A stretch of 12,921 bases of DNA from an uncultured Alcaligenaceae bacterium. Its GTDB lineage: Bacteria > Pseudomonadota > Gammaproteobacteria > Burkholderiales > Burkholderiaceae_B. Position 1 is the first letter of the stretch, and the number at the start of each line of letters is the position of its first letter. This document shows, in pieces, positions 1 to 8,237 of this stretch. The position numbers and the translations under genes are program-made. Location: NCBI GenBank assembly GCA_937897265.1, contig CALCPT010000435.1, positions 1-12,921 on the forward strand, read 5' to 3'. The notes under the pieces were generated by a model. It searched no databases. It was not told where the DNA came from and was given only the letters and a program-made list of their open reading frames with translations.

Positions 1-410
1 GCGTGGCACATCGCGATGATATCGGGATGCATTTCGTGCACCGCACCATGTAAAACAAAGCCCGCCTGATTGATCGCGTAGTCGCCTTCAACCACGGTGC
101 CTTGGTGATCCGCCAAAATCAGATTTGATACCTTGACCTGTGAAAAATGCACAGCCATGGGGTTCGTCCAGTACAGGTGAGGGTGCTGTGGATCGCGAAC
201 GGTTAAGTGGCCTGCAAACCCATAGTCAAAGCCCTGTAATGCAAAGGCGCGGCACGCCGCAACCAGGCGCTCTTTGCGGTGGTGACGCTCTTGTGCGATC
301 GACATGCCGGTGGGTTTTTCTGGAAATATCAGCCCTTTTTGTGTGGGTTGATAAATCGACTCGCGGTCGCCCAAGTCTAACTGCTGGCTTTTGGCTGGCG
401 TTTGCGCCAT
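1..410 (-). CDS. Class II aldolase/adducin family protein, N-terminal part
   Basis: This open frame starts at an ATG (410-408) and runs off the left edge after 136 codons, so only the N-terminal half of a protein that is usually about 250 residues is present. A strong Shine-Dalgarno (AAGGAG, complement of 417-422) lies 6 bases before the ATG and fixes the start. After a polar N-terminus of about 40 residues come family features: AGHLTVRDP (residues 66-74), YWTNP (80-84), the segment around VVEGDYAINQAGF (106-118), then HGAVHEMHPD (121-130) leading into the histidine region that usually supplies metal ligands (CH at 135-136, cut off). Family members are metal-dependent aldolases, epimerases or decarboxylases acting on small hydroxy or sugar-phosphate substrates; the substrate here cannot be told. 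The gene is divergent from the Bug receptor gene, which suggests a shared regulatory region. The family call is firm and the specific reaction is open. Confidence 0.85.
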   Translation of the reverse strand, partial: MAQTPAKSQQLDLGDRESIYQPTQKGLIFPEKPTGMSIAQERHHRKERLVAACRAFALQGFDYGFAGHLTVRDPQHPHLYWTNPMAVHFSQVKVSNLILADHQGTVVEGDYAINQAGFVLHGAVHEMHPDIIAMCH

Positions 411-495
411 GAAACACTCCTTTTTAATCAAAATTCTATGCTAGCTTTAGTTGTACATTCTAGGCTAATGCGATCCACTTCTAACTGAGACTTCC
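411..495. promoter_or_regulatory. Divergent intergenic region, probable promoters for both sides
   Basis: These 85 bases separate the start codons of two divergent genes and are visibly richer in A and T than the flanking coding DNA, as expected for back-to-back promoters. Hexamers resembling a -10 box occur on both strands (TAGAAT on the minus strand, TATGCT on the plus strand), but none has a convincing -35 partner at 16-18 bases, so no promoter is assigned. The minus-strand ribosome-binding site lies at 417-422. The plus-strand site is weak (GAGA at 487-490, 5 bases before the ATG). Confidence 0.35.
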
Positions 496-1467
496 ATGAA
501 AATTTTATCGACACGGTTGGCCTGTCTTGCAAGCTTGATTGGCTTGATGGCGTTTAACGCCTTTGCAGCGTATCCCGAAAAACCGATTCGCTTGATTGTG
601 GGCTCTGCACCTGGTGGCGCGCCCGATGTGTTGATGCGTACCTTGGGCGCACAGATGTCCAAGCAAATGGGCGTGCCGATTGTGATTGATAACAAGCCGG
701 GTGCCTCGTATGTGATCTCGACCATGGATCTGGTGCGCTCAGCACCCGATGGCTACACCCTAGCCTATGGCAACGTGGTCTCGTTAGCGACCAATATATC
801 GTTGCTGACCAAGGTGCCGTACAGCGTTGAAAAAGACCTGACTTTGATCGCAAACGCCTTGCGTGTGGTGAACTTAATGGTTGTGAATAACGACTTACCG
901 GTCACCTCAGTTCAAGAGCTCATCGCGTACGCCAAAAAGAATCCGGGTAAGGTGGTGTTCGGCTCGGACGGTAACGGCACAACCTCGCATCTTGGGATGG
1001 AGTACTTTCGCAGCTTAGCGGGTATCGACTTGTTACACGTACCCTATAAATCTGCACCAGCGATGTTGACGGATTTGATGGGCGGTTCGGTTCAGGTAGC
1101 TCTGAGTAATTCGCCAGTGGCCGGGCCGCACGTCCAGGCAGGGCGCATGCGCGGTATCGGCATCACTGACAATAAACGCTCGCCAACATTTCCGATGATT
1201 GCCACGGTGGCAGAGCAAGGCCTTGCCGGCTACGAAGTGGTCGCATGGGGCGGTTTGATTGGCCCGGCGAATTTACCCCCAGAGATTGTCAAACGTTTAA
1301 ATGCTGAGGTCTTACAAGCGTTAAAAAATCCGGAGTTGATTGAAAAATACAAATCTTTAGGCGCAGAAATTTCACCGAGTACGCCAGAAGAGTTTTCTGA
1401 GCTTTCAAAACGTGAAACGGCAAAGTGGGCCGAGGTGATTAAGCGCTCTGGCGCGAAAATTGATTAA
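496..1467 (+). CDS. Bug/TctC-family periplasmic substrate-binding protein
   Basis: The 323-residue product has the usual length and architecture of Bug (TctC) receptors, the periplasmic component of tripartite tricarboxylate transporters. Residues 1-24 form a signal peptide with a short basic start, a hydrophobic core and an AFA cleavage site. The mature protein begins with the family opening YPEKPIRLIVG (26-36), followed by a glycine/proline-rich loop (APGGAPD), IDNKPGA (64-70) and APDGYTLAYGN, all typical of the ligand cleft. Family members bind carboxylates, amides or aromatic acids, and the ligand here is unknown. No TctA or TctB membrane subunit is present in the window. The gene is separated from hyuB by 219 bases, so it may be its own transcription unit or the first gene of the cluster. 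The ATG start is supported by the well-formed signal peptide. Confidence 0.93.
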   Translation: MKILSTRLACLASLIGLMAFNAFAAYPEKPIRLIVGSAPGGAPDVLMRTLGAQMSKQMGVPIVIDNKPGASYVISTMDLVRSAPDGYTLAYGNVVSLATNISLLTKVPYSVEKDLTLIANALRVVNLMVVNNDLPVTSVQELIAYAKKNPGKVVFGSDGNGTTSHLGMEYFRSLAGIDLLHVPYKSAPAMLTDLMGGSVQVALSNSPVAGPHVQAGRMRGIGITDNKRSPTFPMIATVAEQGLAGYEVVAWGGLIGPANLPPEIVKRLNAEVLQALKNPELIEKYKSLGAEISPSTPEEFSELSKRETAKWAEVIKRSGAKID

Positions 1468-1487
1468 ATCATCGCTAAGTTTTACTA

Positions 1488-1515
1488 TTTGCCGGCCATT
1501 TAACGGGGCGGTAAA
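1488..1515 (+). terminator. Possible weak terminator hairpin after the Bug gene
   Basis: TTTGCCGGCC (1488-1497) can pair with GGGGCGGTAAA (1505-1515) around a 7-base loop. The stem has one internal mismatch/bulge and one G-U pair. A short T run (1521-1524) follows only after a gap of five bases, so this is a poor intrinsic terminator at best. It lies 20 bases past the stop codon, where one would be expected. Confidence 0.25.
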
Positions 1516-1631
1516 GTGTGTTTTGCATAGCCCCCAGCAGTGTGTTGCGGTGATGTGTTTGAGATGACGTGTGTGATGCGCCGATAGATGCTGTTCAATA
1601 CAGTAATCGACTGCGCTGAACCTCACCAAAC

Positions 1632-1660
1632 TTGAAGGCGCGCAACAATTGCGGTTTCAA
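1632..1660. repeat. Two-tier inverted repeat upstream of hyuB
   Basis: An outer pair TTGAA/TTCAA (1632-1636 and 1656-1660) encloses an inner perfect pair CGCAA/TTGCG (1641-1645 and 1649-1653) separated by CAA. The repeat ends 26 bases before the hyuB ATG. It could be an operator half-site pair for a dimeric regulator or a leader hairpin near the ribosome-binding site. The symmetry is direct observation; the role is inference. Confidence 0.4.
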
Positions 1661-1686
1661 AACATGAAAAAATTATAAGGTAGACA

Positions 1687-3366
1687 ATGGGTAAAGAGAT
1701 CAGTGCACTTCAACTCGGTATCGTCTGGAGGCGTTTAACCGGCTTGATGGATGAGGTCGCACAAACCTTCGTGCGTACATCTTTTTCAGTCGTCGTGCGC
1801 GAGAACTGGGATCTCGCTTGTTCGCTGATGGATGCTGACGGTCGAGTCTTCGCTCAATCATCTAGATCGATTCCGTCCTTTTTAGGGACGATGCCCAGAA
1901 CCCTGCAGGCGATGCTGCAAAAGCATCCGCAGCACAGTCTAGAACCGGGCGATGTTTTAATTTCGAATGACCCTTGGCTCGGCACCGGGCACTTAAATGA
2001 CATCACTATGGTGCGCCCCATTTTTCGCGGTCGCGAGCTCGTGGCGTTTGTGGGGTCAACCTTTCATACCGTCGATATTGGCGGCGCACCGTCTCCCTTC
2101 GCAAAGGATTCGTATGAAGAGGGCTTGTGTATCCCAATTCTAAAAATCGTTCGGCGCGGTGAAGAAAATACTGATGTGATTTCTTTTTTGCAAGAAAACT
2201 TGCGCGAGCCCAATGAAACGCTAGGCGACATTCGTGCGCAATTTGCAGCCTATGACTTGGCACAAACCAAGCTGTTAAATCTTCTACAGCAAGAGGGAAT
2301 CGATGACCTCAAGCGGGTGACGGATTCGATCCTATCGCGCTCTGAGTTGAGCATGCGTAAAATGTTAGAGGCGATACCTGATGGTGAGTGCACCGATCAG
2401 GTCACTGCCGATGGCTTTGATAAGCCACTGACAATTTGCTGTTCGATCAAAAAAACAGGCTCTGATATTTTGGTTGACTTCGCGGGTACGGATCCGCAAA
2501 TTGATAAGCCGATCAACTCGGTATACAACTTTACGTTTGCCTACAGTGCGTATGCCATCAAGTGCGCCTTTGACCCCGGCTCGCCTAATAATGATGGCGG
2601 GTTAAGGCCCTTGACCTTGTTGGCGCCAGAAGGGTCATTGGTCAATCCGACTCGACCAGCCCCTGTGTGGGGTCGACATTTATCTGGGCACTACTTACCG
2701 TTTGTGATTTTTGGTGCCTTATCCAAAATCATCCCAGATAAAGTGATCGCTGATAGCGGTTCGCCGATCTGGAATGTCTACTTTAAAGGCGTAGATCGTT
2801 CAAATCGAAAATTTGTAAAAATGTTTTTTATGAGTGGTGGCTATGGGGCTCGCGCGCACAGCGATGGCCCAGCCTGTTTGAGCTTTCCGACCAACATCGC
2901 GAACAATCCCATCGAGCAGTTTGAAAATCAAACGCCGATGTTGATGACAGAAAAAAGCCTGATTACCGATAGTGGTGGTGCTGGGATGTATCGCGGCGGT
3001 ATGGGGCAGCGGTTGTCGTTTCAATCTTTATCGCCAGAGCCACTGACCTTCATGATCCGGCACGAAAGAATCAAGTACCCGCCACGTGGATTTTTAGGTG
3101 GTGTGGACGGCCGATTGGGGGTTGACTTGCTTGACGGCACACGCATCCCCGGTAAATCAGTGACTACGATCAATAAGGGTCAGATTGTGACCTTCGAGAC
3201 TCCGGGTGGGGGCGGTATGTTTTCCCCTCTTAAGCGAGACCCTAAAGCGTTAGCAAGGGATCTTCAAGATGGTGTGGTGTCTGCCCAAAGCGCGCAGAAA
3301 GAATATGGCCTCTCTGGAACGCAAGTCGAGGCCTTGGTGTCAGTCGCAAAAAGGAATGAAGCATGA
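1687..3366 (+). CDS. hyuB: Hydantoinase B/oxoprolinase family protein (HyuB)
   Basis: This 559-residue protein matches the HyuB family in length and layout. Visible family segments are SFSVVVREN (32-40), the acidic LMDADGRVFAQ (47-57), NDPWLGTGHLND (94-105), the metal-site-like FHTVDIGG (126-133) and the C-terminal glycine turn PGGGG (506-510). HyuB pairs with HyuA in ATP-dependent N-methylhydantoinase, 5-oxoprolinase and the related acetone and acetophenone carboxylases. Those activities cannot be told apart from motifs alone. The start is an ATG with AAGG 6 bases upstream. The stop overlaps the hyuA start (ATGA at 3363-3366), which indicates translational coupling and equal amounts of the two subunits. 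It is probably cytoplasmic, since no signal peptide is seen. The symbol is a family name, not proof of hydantoin as substrate. Confidence 0.92.
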   Translation: MGKEISALQLGIVWRRLTGLMDEVAQTFVRTSFSVVVRENWDLACSLMDADGRVFAQSSRSIPSFLGTMPRTLQAMLQKHPQHSLEPGDVLISNDPWLGTGHLNDITMVRPIFRGRELVAFVGSTFHTVDIGGAPSPFAKDSYEEGLCIPILKIVRRGEENTDVISFLQENLREPNETLGDIRAQFAAYDLAQTKLLNLLQQEGIDDLKRVTDSILSRSELSMRKMLEAIPDGECTDQVTADGFDKPLTICCSIKKTGSDILVDFAGTDPQIDKPINSVYNFTFAYSAYAIKCAFDPGSPNNDGGLRPLTLLAPEGSLVNPTRPAPVWGRHLSGHYLPFVIFGALSKIIPDKVIADSGSPIWNVYFKGVDRSNRKFVKMFFMSGGYGARAHSDGPACLSFPTNIANNPIEQFENQTPMLMTEKSLITDSGGAGMYRGGMGQRLSFQSLSPEPLTFMIRHERIKYPPRGFLGGVDGRLGVDLLDGTRIPGKSVTTINKGQIVTFETPGGGGMFSPLKRDPKALARDLQDGVVSAQSAQKEYGLSGTQVEALVSVAKRNEA

Positions 3367-5510
3367 GTCAGACGCTTAAGCCACTGTTGGCACCTTTTCG
3401 CATTGGTGTGGATATCGGTGGAACCTTCACGGATTTGGTGATGGTCGATGCGAAGGGGCAGCTGCGTAATGAAAAGGTGTTAACAACACCGCAGGACCCC
3501 TCGGTAGGAGTCTTAACGGGAATCAAGTTGATTCTTGAGAATAATGAGGTGCAAGCGAGCGACGTTCAAAACGTGATTCACGGCACCACCTTGGTTGCCA
3601 ATGCGCTGATCGAACGTAAGGGCGTACGTACGGCGCTGATCACAACAGCGGGCTTTCGCGATGTTCTTCAAATCGGTCGTGAATGGCGCTACGATATTTA
3701 TGATTTATTTTTGACGCCTGTTGAGCCGTTAGTGCCGCGGTCGCTGTGCTTCGAAATTAAAGAACGCGTGGGGCATGACGGTTCGGTGGTGACTGCCTTA
3801 GATCTCTCAACGCTGCCCCAAATCGCGCAGGCGATCAAAGACGCACAGGTTGATGCTGTCGCAGTCTGTTTGTTGCATTCGTTTCAGTTTCCCGAGCACG
3901 AAATTCAGATTAAACAGGCGCTCGCTACGCTTTTGCCTGACGTTGCAGTTTGTATTTCTAGCGAGGTGATGCCAGAAATTGGCGAGTACGAGCGTACCGC
4001 CACGACGGTTTGTAATGCGTATGTACAGCCGTTGTTTAAAAAATATATCTCGGCCTTGATGGCTGGTATCAAGCAGCTCGGTATCGATCAAGATTTGTAT
4101 TTGATGCAATCCGATGGCGGTACGGTGCACTTTAATACGGCGATTGAGTATCCCATCAGGTTGGTGCAATCAGGGCCAGCGGGTGGTGTGCAAGCGACGT
4201 CCTTGATCGGTCAAATGGCCGATTTAACGCAGATCCTTTGCTTTGATATGGGCGGTACCACCGCAAAGGCGTGTTTAATTGACGACGGAAAAAGTGCCGT
4301 GACTACGGATTTTGAAGTGGCCCGTCTTCAACGCTTTAAAAAAGGCAGTGGCATCCCTCTAAAAGTGCCATCCATCGACATGATTGAAATCGGCTCGGGC
4401 GGGGGAAGTATTTCGCGTATCAATAGTTTGGGGTTGATACAGGTGGGCCCCGACAGTTCAAGCGCCGTGCCCGGCCCTGCCTGTTATGGGCAAGGGGGGC
4501 AAGATGCGACGGTGACGGATGCCGATCTCGTCTTGGGTTATTTGGATGCCAATTCGTTCTTGGGTGGTTCGATGACCTTAGACTTGGCTGCGGCGCGCGA
4601 CTGTATTCACAAACAAATTGCCACTCACCTTGAGGTGACGGTAACTGAAGCGGCGTTCGGTATTCATGAAACTGTCAATGAGACCATGGCGCAGGCCGCG
4701 AGTATTCATGCGCTTGAAAAAGGCTTAAAAGCTTCGAGCTATGCGATGATTCCTATCGGTGGTGCGGGGCCCGTGCACGCGTGCCATGTTGCGCTTAAGC
4801 TTGGAATTGAGCGCTTGGTGATGCCGATGGGCGCTGGCGTTGCCTCTGCCTTTGGGTTCTTGGCTTCGCCAATGTCGTTTCAGTTTGTACAGGCCTCTGT
4901 CTCGCCGGTTCTACAGTTAGAAGAGCAGAGCGTTGAGCAATTAATTGACGGTTTAAAACAGAAAGGTCTGGCGATGCTTGCCGAGTCAGGCTTAGCTGCG
5001 GCGTTGTGTACCAGCCATGTCAGTGCCGCGATGCGCTATGTGGGCCAAGGCTATGAGGTTGAGGTACCAGTCTCGATGGGCCGGCTCAAACTGTCGTTTA
5101 AGCAACACTTATCTGAAGAATTTAATCGCTGTTATCAAAATTTGTATGGTCGTATCGAAGCCGATACGCCAGCAGAGGTAGTGTCTTGGCGTGTCGTAGT
5201 GCAGGGGCCGCTACCTAAATTACTTGAACAGCTCAAGGCAAACCTGATTCACACTGAGGCGTCTGACACCTCTGCAGCCGCTGCAATTAAAAACCGGCGC
5301 GAAGTCTTCTGCGTTTTTAGTAAAGACTTTGTATCGACTCCGGTCTATGACCGTTATGCGCTAAAGACCGGTATGCACTTTGAAGGCCCAGCGATCGTCG
5401 AAGAGCGTGAATCCACGGTGGTGGTTCCAAAGTATGCGCGCGTCGAGATTGATCAACATCACAACATGTTGATTCAACTCGTTGATCCGACTGCTCAGAC
5501 AGGTCATTGA
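3363..5510 (+). CDS. hyuA: Hydantoinase A/oxoprolinase family protein (HyuA)
   Basis: The 715-residue product is the ATP-binding partner of HyuB and has the family's usual length. The ASKHA-type phosphate loop GVDIGGTFTD lies at residues 15-24, HGTT at 73-76, SGPAGG at 270-275, the second phosphate-binding segment FDMGGTT at 294-300, EIGSGGGS at 342-349 and GGAGPVH at 466-472. The remaining C-terminal part corresponds to the family's accessory domain. Members phosphorylate an amide or enol oxygen with ATP so that a ring can be hydrolysed (hydantoins, 5-oxoproline) or a ketone carboxylated. All nucleotide-binding segments are intact, so the enzyme looks active. It overlaps hyuB by 4 bases and was probably never translated alone. 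The substrate is unknown; biotin-type motifs are absent. Confidence 0.93.
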   Translation: MSQTLKPLLAPFRIGVDIGGTFTDLVMVDAKGQLRNEKVLTTPQDPSVGVLTGIKLILENNEVQASDVQNVIHGTTLVANALIERKGVRTALITTAGFRDVLQIGREWRYDIYDLFLTPVEPLVPRSLCFEIKERVGHDGSVVTALDLSTLPQIAQAIKDAQVDAVAVCLLHSFQFPEHEIQIKQALATLLPDVAVCISSEVMPEIGEYERTATTVCNAYVQPLFKKYISALMAGIKQLGIDQDLYLMQSDGGTVHFNTAIEYPIRLVQSGPAGGVQATSLIGQMADLTQILCFDMGGTTAKACLIDDGKSAVTTDFEVARLQRFKKGSGIPLKVPSIDMIEIGSGGGSISRINSLGLIQVGPDSSSAVPGPACYGQGGQDATVTDADLVLGYLDANSFLGGSMTLDLAAARDCIHKQIATHLEVTVTEAAFGIHETVNETMAQAASIHALEKGLKASSYAMIPIGGAGPVHACHVALKLGIERLVMPMGAGVASAFGFLASPMSFQFVQASVSPVLQLEEQSVEQLIDGLKQKGLAMLAESGLAAALCTSHVSAAMRYVGQGYEVEVPVSMGRLKLSFKQHLSEEFNRCYQNLYGRIEADTPAEVVSWRVVVQGPLPKLLEQLKANLIHTEASDTSAAAAIKNRREVFCVFSKDFVSTPVYDRYALKTGMHFEGPAIVEERESTVVVPKYARVEIDQHHNMLIQLVDPTAQTGH

Positions 5511-5572
5511 CGCGATCCCTCTCATAAACGTAACGCCTTAGCCCTGGTCGACTCGACTGCACCAACACTTAA

Positions 5573-7222
5573 TTGAAGCAAACGGTAATCATCTTGAATA
5601 CAACATCACAAATTACGATCGTACAAGCTCTGGCGCAAGCCTTAGCGAGAGCAGGGGTACGCCAAATGTTTGGTTTGCCGGGTGGAGGTTCGTCTTTGGA
5701 TTTAATTGAGGCTGCAGCCGAAGTCGGCATCAGTTTCACCCTGACAAAAACTGAAAATGCGGCCGTGATGATGGCTGGTGCTTTGGCCGAAACGACGGGC
5801 ATCCCAGGTGTGGCGTTGATGACTAAGGGCCCTGGGGTGGCGAACGCCGCCAACGGTGTCGCTTACGCAAAGCTGGACCGTGCTCCTGTTCTTGTGATTA
5901 CGGATGGTTTTACTGACAAACAGCTCACTTACATCACCCATCAAGTCTTTGATCAAAAGGCTCTATTGCAACCGGTTGTCAAAGGAGTGACCCGACTTGA
6001 GTCTGACGCACCCGCAGCCGAGATTGAGGCAATCATTGCGCTTGCTCTTCAGGCTCCGCTTGGGCCCGTGCATATTGAACTGACGGGTGAGGTCGCACGC
6101 AGACTGATTGATGCGCCGCAGATTGCCGCGCCAGTCAAGTCCGTCAACGCGCTTGAACGTGTCGCACTGCAAAACATTGCCGAGCAGATTAAGCTTGCTA
6201 AAAAGCCTGTGCTGATTATTGGGCTCGAGGCGCGACGGTGTGCGACTCAAGTTAGGCAACTGGCAAAGGCCTTAAAGTGCCCCGTGTTGCAAACATATAA
6301 AGCGAAAGGAGTGATTTCGGATCTTGATCCTCAAGTCGTAGGCATTTTTACCGGAGGGATTCAAGAGGCAGACTGCTTGGCGCAGTCTGATTTGATGGTC
6401 ATGGTGGGTTTAGATCCAGTAGAAATGATCTTACAACCGTGGCCCTATAACAGGCCCGCTGTCGAGTTATCGAACGCGCTGCATGACATCCATTACATCA
6501 AGCCCTTAGCGCGTGTTAGCCGTGATTTAACACAACATGTGCATGCCTTGAATGACCAGCTCACCGGCTATCTGTCGAGTTGGTCCTCTGAGCAAATCGA
6601 CGTTTTGCGCCGCGATGTCTTGGCGCGCCTTGCTTATCCGCCCGTTCAGTTCGGCGTCGCCCCTGATCGATTGGTGCAACTGTCGACGCAAGCATACGCT
6701 GAGCAAAAATTCCGACCACGCATGTCAGTCGACGCAGGGGCACATATGTTCTCTGCAACGGCGTTTTTTGCTGTCACTGAGCCAGGTGACGTGTTAATTT
6801 CAAATGGTTTGGCGACCATGGCGTTTGCTCTACCGGCAGCAATTGCAGCGGCTTTAGCCGAACCCGAGCAACCTGTCATTTGTTTTACCGGTGATGGCGG
6901 GCTGATGATGTGTTTGGGCGAGCTTTGCACAGCTATTGATTCAGGTGCGCGCTTAATTGTGGTTGTGTTTAACGATAGTGCGTTATCGCTGATTGATATC
7001 AAACAACAAAGCAAACAGCTTCCCAGTCGCGGCGTGCGTTGGGGCAAACATGACTTTGCTCAAGCCATGCAAGCGCTGGGCGGTAAAGGCTTTGAGGCAA
7101 CTAACGAAGTGCAATATCACGAGGCCTTAACTCAGGCGTTAAGGCATCAGGGCCCCAGTGTGATCGATGTGCAAATTGATCCTTCTGGGTATTCGCAGCA
7201 ACTCAAGGCGATGCGGGGTTAA
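5573..7222 (+). CDS. Thiamine-diphosphate enzyme, acetolactate synthase-like
   Basis: This protein of up to 549 residues has the three-domain layout of acetolactate synthase, benzoylformate decarboxylase and related ThDP enzymes. The PYR domain contains GLPGGG (34-39) and the catalytic glutamate in TEN (E61), which activates the cofactor, then GPGVANAANG. The C-terminal PP domain contains GDG (440-442) followed 24 residues later by ND, the ThDP/Mg motif. It should decarboxylate a 2-oxo acid and then release an aldehyde or ligate the product to an acceptor; no member-specific residues settle which. The start is unusual: a TAA stop sits directly before the TTG at 5573, and no in-frame ATG or GTG occurs near the N-terminus (the first methionine codon is residue 32). 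Translation must begin at TTG 5573 or TTG 5594. Neither has a clear Shine-Dalgarno. A neighbour of both hyuAB and two aminotransferases, it probably handles a 2-oxo acid made in the same pathway. Confidence 0.88.
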   Translation: MKQTVIILNTTSQITIVQALAQALARAGVRQMFGLPGGGSSLDLIEAAAEVGISFTLTKTENAAVMMAGALAETTGIPGVALMTKGPGVANAANGVAYAKLDRAPVLVITDGFTDKQLTYITHQVFDQKALLQPVVKGVTRLESDAPAAEIEAIIALALQAPLGPVHIELTGEVARRLIDAPQIAAPVKSVNALERVALQNIAEQIKLAKKPVLIIGLEARRCATQVRQLAKALKCPVLQTYKAKGVISDLDPQVVGIFTGGIQEADCLAQSDLMVMVGLDPVEMILQPWPYNRPAVELSNALHDIHYIKPLARVSRDLTQHVHALNDQLTGYLSSWSSEQIDVLRRDVLARLAYPPVQFGVAPDRLVQLSTQAYAEQKFRPRMSVDAGAHMFSATAFFAVTEPGDVLISNGLATMAFALPAAIAAALAEPEQPVICFTGDGGLMMCLGELCTAIDSGARLIVVVFNDSALSLIDIKQQSKQLPSRGVRWGKHDFAQAMQALGGKGFEATNEVQYHEALTQALRHQGPSVIDVQIDPSGYSQQLKAMRG

Positions 7223-7258
7223 GGCGTCGCATCAATCATGATCCTATAGAGGTGTATC

Positions 7259-8233
7259 GTGTTCAAGCTCTTTGCAAAAAAAATTTGTCTCAGTGTACTC
7301 ACGTCTTGTTTGCTAGCGACACCCTGTTTTTCACAGCAAGCTGAAAAGTTTCCGTCTAAGCCAATTACCATCATTGTGGGCTTTGCAGTAGGTGGTGGCG
7401 GAGATATGTCGTCGCGTTGGATCGCAGATTACTTGCGCGAACGCTGGAAGGTACCAGTCATTATTGATAACAAACCAGGGGCCGGTGGCACCATCGCGAC
7501 AAGTCTGCTGGCGCGTGCCAAGCCTGACGGCTACACCGTTGCGTTAGCAACGACCAGTCCTTTTACAGTTGCTCCGTATTTTCAGCCCCAGACCTACGAT
7601 CCGGGCAAAGACTTCACCTACTTATTTCAGACCTTGGTCAGTGCGCAACCGTTGTTTGTAAAGTCGGATTCAGCCTTCAAGACCATGCAAGAGCTGATGA
7701 CTTGGTCAAAGGCCAATCCAAACAAGTTATTTTGGTCAACCGCAGCGACCAATGGTGGCACGCATATCTCGACCCAAGCCGCGTTTCGTGCTGCGGGCAT
7801 ACAAGCAACCTATGTGCCTTATAAGGGCGGTGCAGACGCAATGAATGGTTTGCTTGGCGGGCAAATTCAGGCATTGGTTGCGGCAGAGTTTCCACCACAT
7901 GCCGCCGCCGGTACGATTCGGCTCTTGGCAGAGAGCGGCCCAGATAAGATCCCCGAATATCCTCAGGTCCCGACCTATAAAGAGCTGAACTTTCCGATTT
8001 CAGTACCTATCTTTTATGGGATTGCAGGCCCCGCAGCAATGCCACCAGAGATCATTAAAGAGTGGGAGTCCGCGGCCGCCGATATGGTGCGTACGCCTGG
8101 GTTTCTTGAGTTGGTGAACAAGCTAAAAGGCACACCTGCTTATCTTGATCACGCCGCCTTCACCGCCTCGGTGACAGGTGTCTATAGTCAAATGGGAAAA
8201 CTCATCCCAGAATTGAATTTAAAAAAGGATTAA
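7259..8233 (+). CDS. Bug/TctC-family periplasmic substrate-binding protein
   Basis: The 324-residue product is a second Bug receptor. A signal peptide spans about residues 1-25 (KK near the start, hydrophobic core, likely cleavage after CFS); the cysteine at 23 follows a proline, so it does not fit a lipobox. The mature part opens with FPSKPITIIVGFAVGGGGD (31-49), then IDNKPGAGG (69-77) and KPDGYTVAL. The GTG start is well supported by GAGG at 7249-7252, 6 bases upstream. It is clearly related to the receptor at 496-1467 but differs through most of its length, so it is not a recent duplicate and may recognise another ligand. It lies inside the cluster, 36 bases after the ThDP gene and 4 before the aminotransferase, which ties it to the same substrate. 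No membrane permease is present. Confidence 0.93.
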   Translation: MFKLFAKKICLSVLTSCLLATPCFSQQAEKFPSKPITIIVGFAVGGGGDMSSRWIADYLRERWKVPVIIDNKPGAGGTIATSLLARAKPDGYTVALATTSPFTVAPYFQPQTYDPGKDFTYLFQTLVSAQPLFVKSDSAFKTMQELMTWSKANPNKLFWSTAATNGGTHISTQAAFRAAGIQATYVPYKGGADAMNGLLGGQIQALVAAEFPPHAAAGTIRLLAESGPDKIPEYPQVPTYKELNFPISVPIFYGIAGPAAMPPEIIKEWESAAADMVRTPGFLELVNKLKGTPAYLDHAAFTASVTGVYSQMGKLIPELNLKKD

Positions 8234-8237
8234 GTCT

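Larger units (their letters stand above)
1468..1686. other. Intergenic gap between the Bug gene and hyuB
   Basis: I see no credible coding frame in these 219 bases. They hold a weak hairpin just after the Bug stop codon (1488-1515), a stretch rich in TG with several imperfect copies of AGTGTGTT (roughly 1515-1580), a compact inverted repeat (1632-1660), and the hyuB ribosome-binding site (AAGG, 1677-1680, 6 bases before the ATG). The arrangement would suit a termination point followed by a new promoter and operator for the hyu cluster, but no convincing -35/-10 pair is visible. Confidence 0.4.

Noticed and set aside
1649..1679. Promoter for hyuB with TTGCGG and TATAAG
   Set aside because: The spacer would be 19 bases, and the -10 box overlaps the ribosome-binding site, which would give an almost leaderless transcript.
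3807..4169. 120-codon minus-strand open frame opposite hyuA
   Set aside because: It lies wholly antisense to conserved hyuA sequence and shows no recognisable motif.
6646..7047. 133-codon minus-strand open frame opposite the ThDP enzyme
   Set aside because: It is antisense to the PP domain of a clear enzyme gene, with serine/alanine-rich low-similarity sequence; it is a shadow frame.
7259..8233. Lipoprotein signal on the second Bug receptor because of C23
   Set aside because: The residue before the cysteine is proline and the preceding positions do not fit a lipobox; a normal signal peptide cut after CFS fits better.
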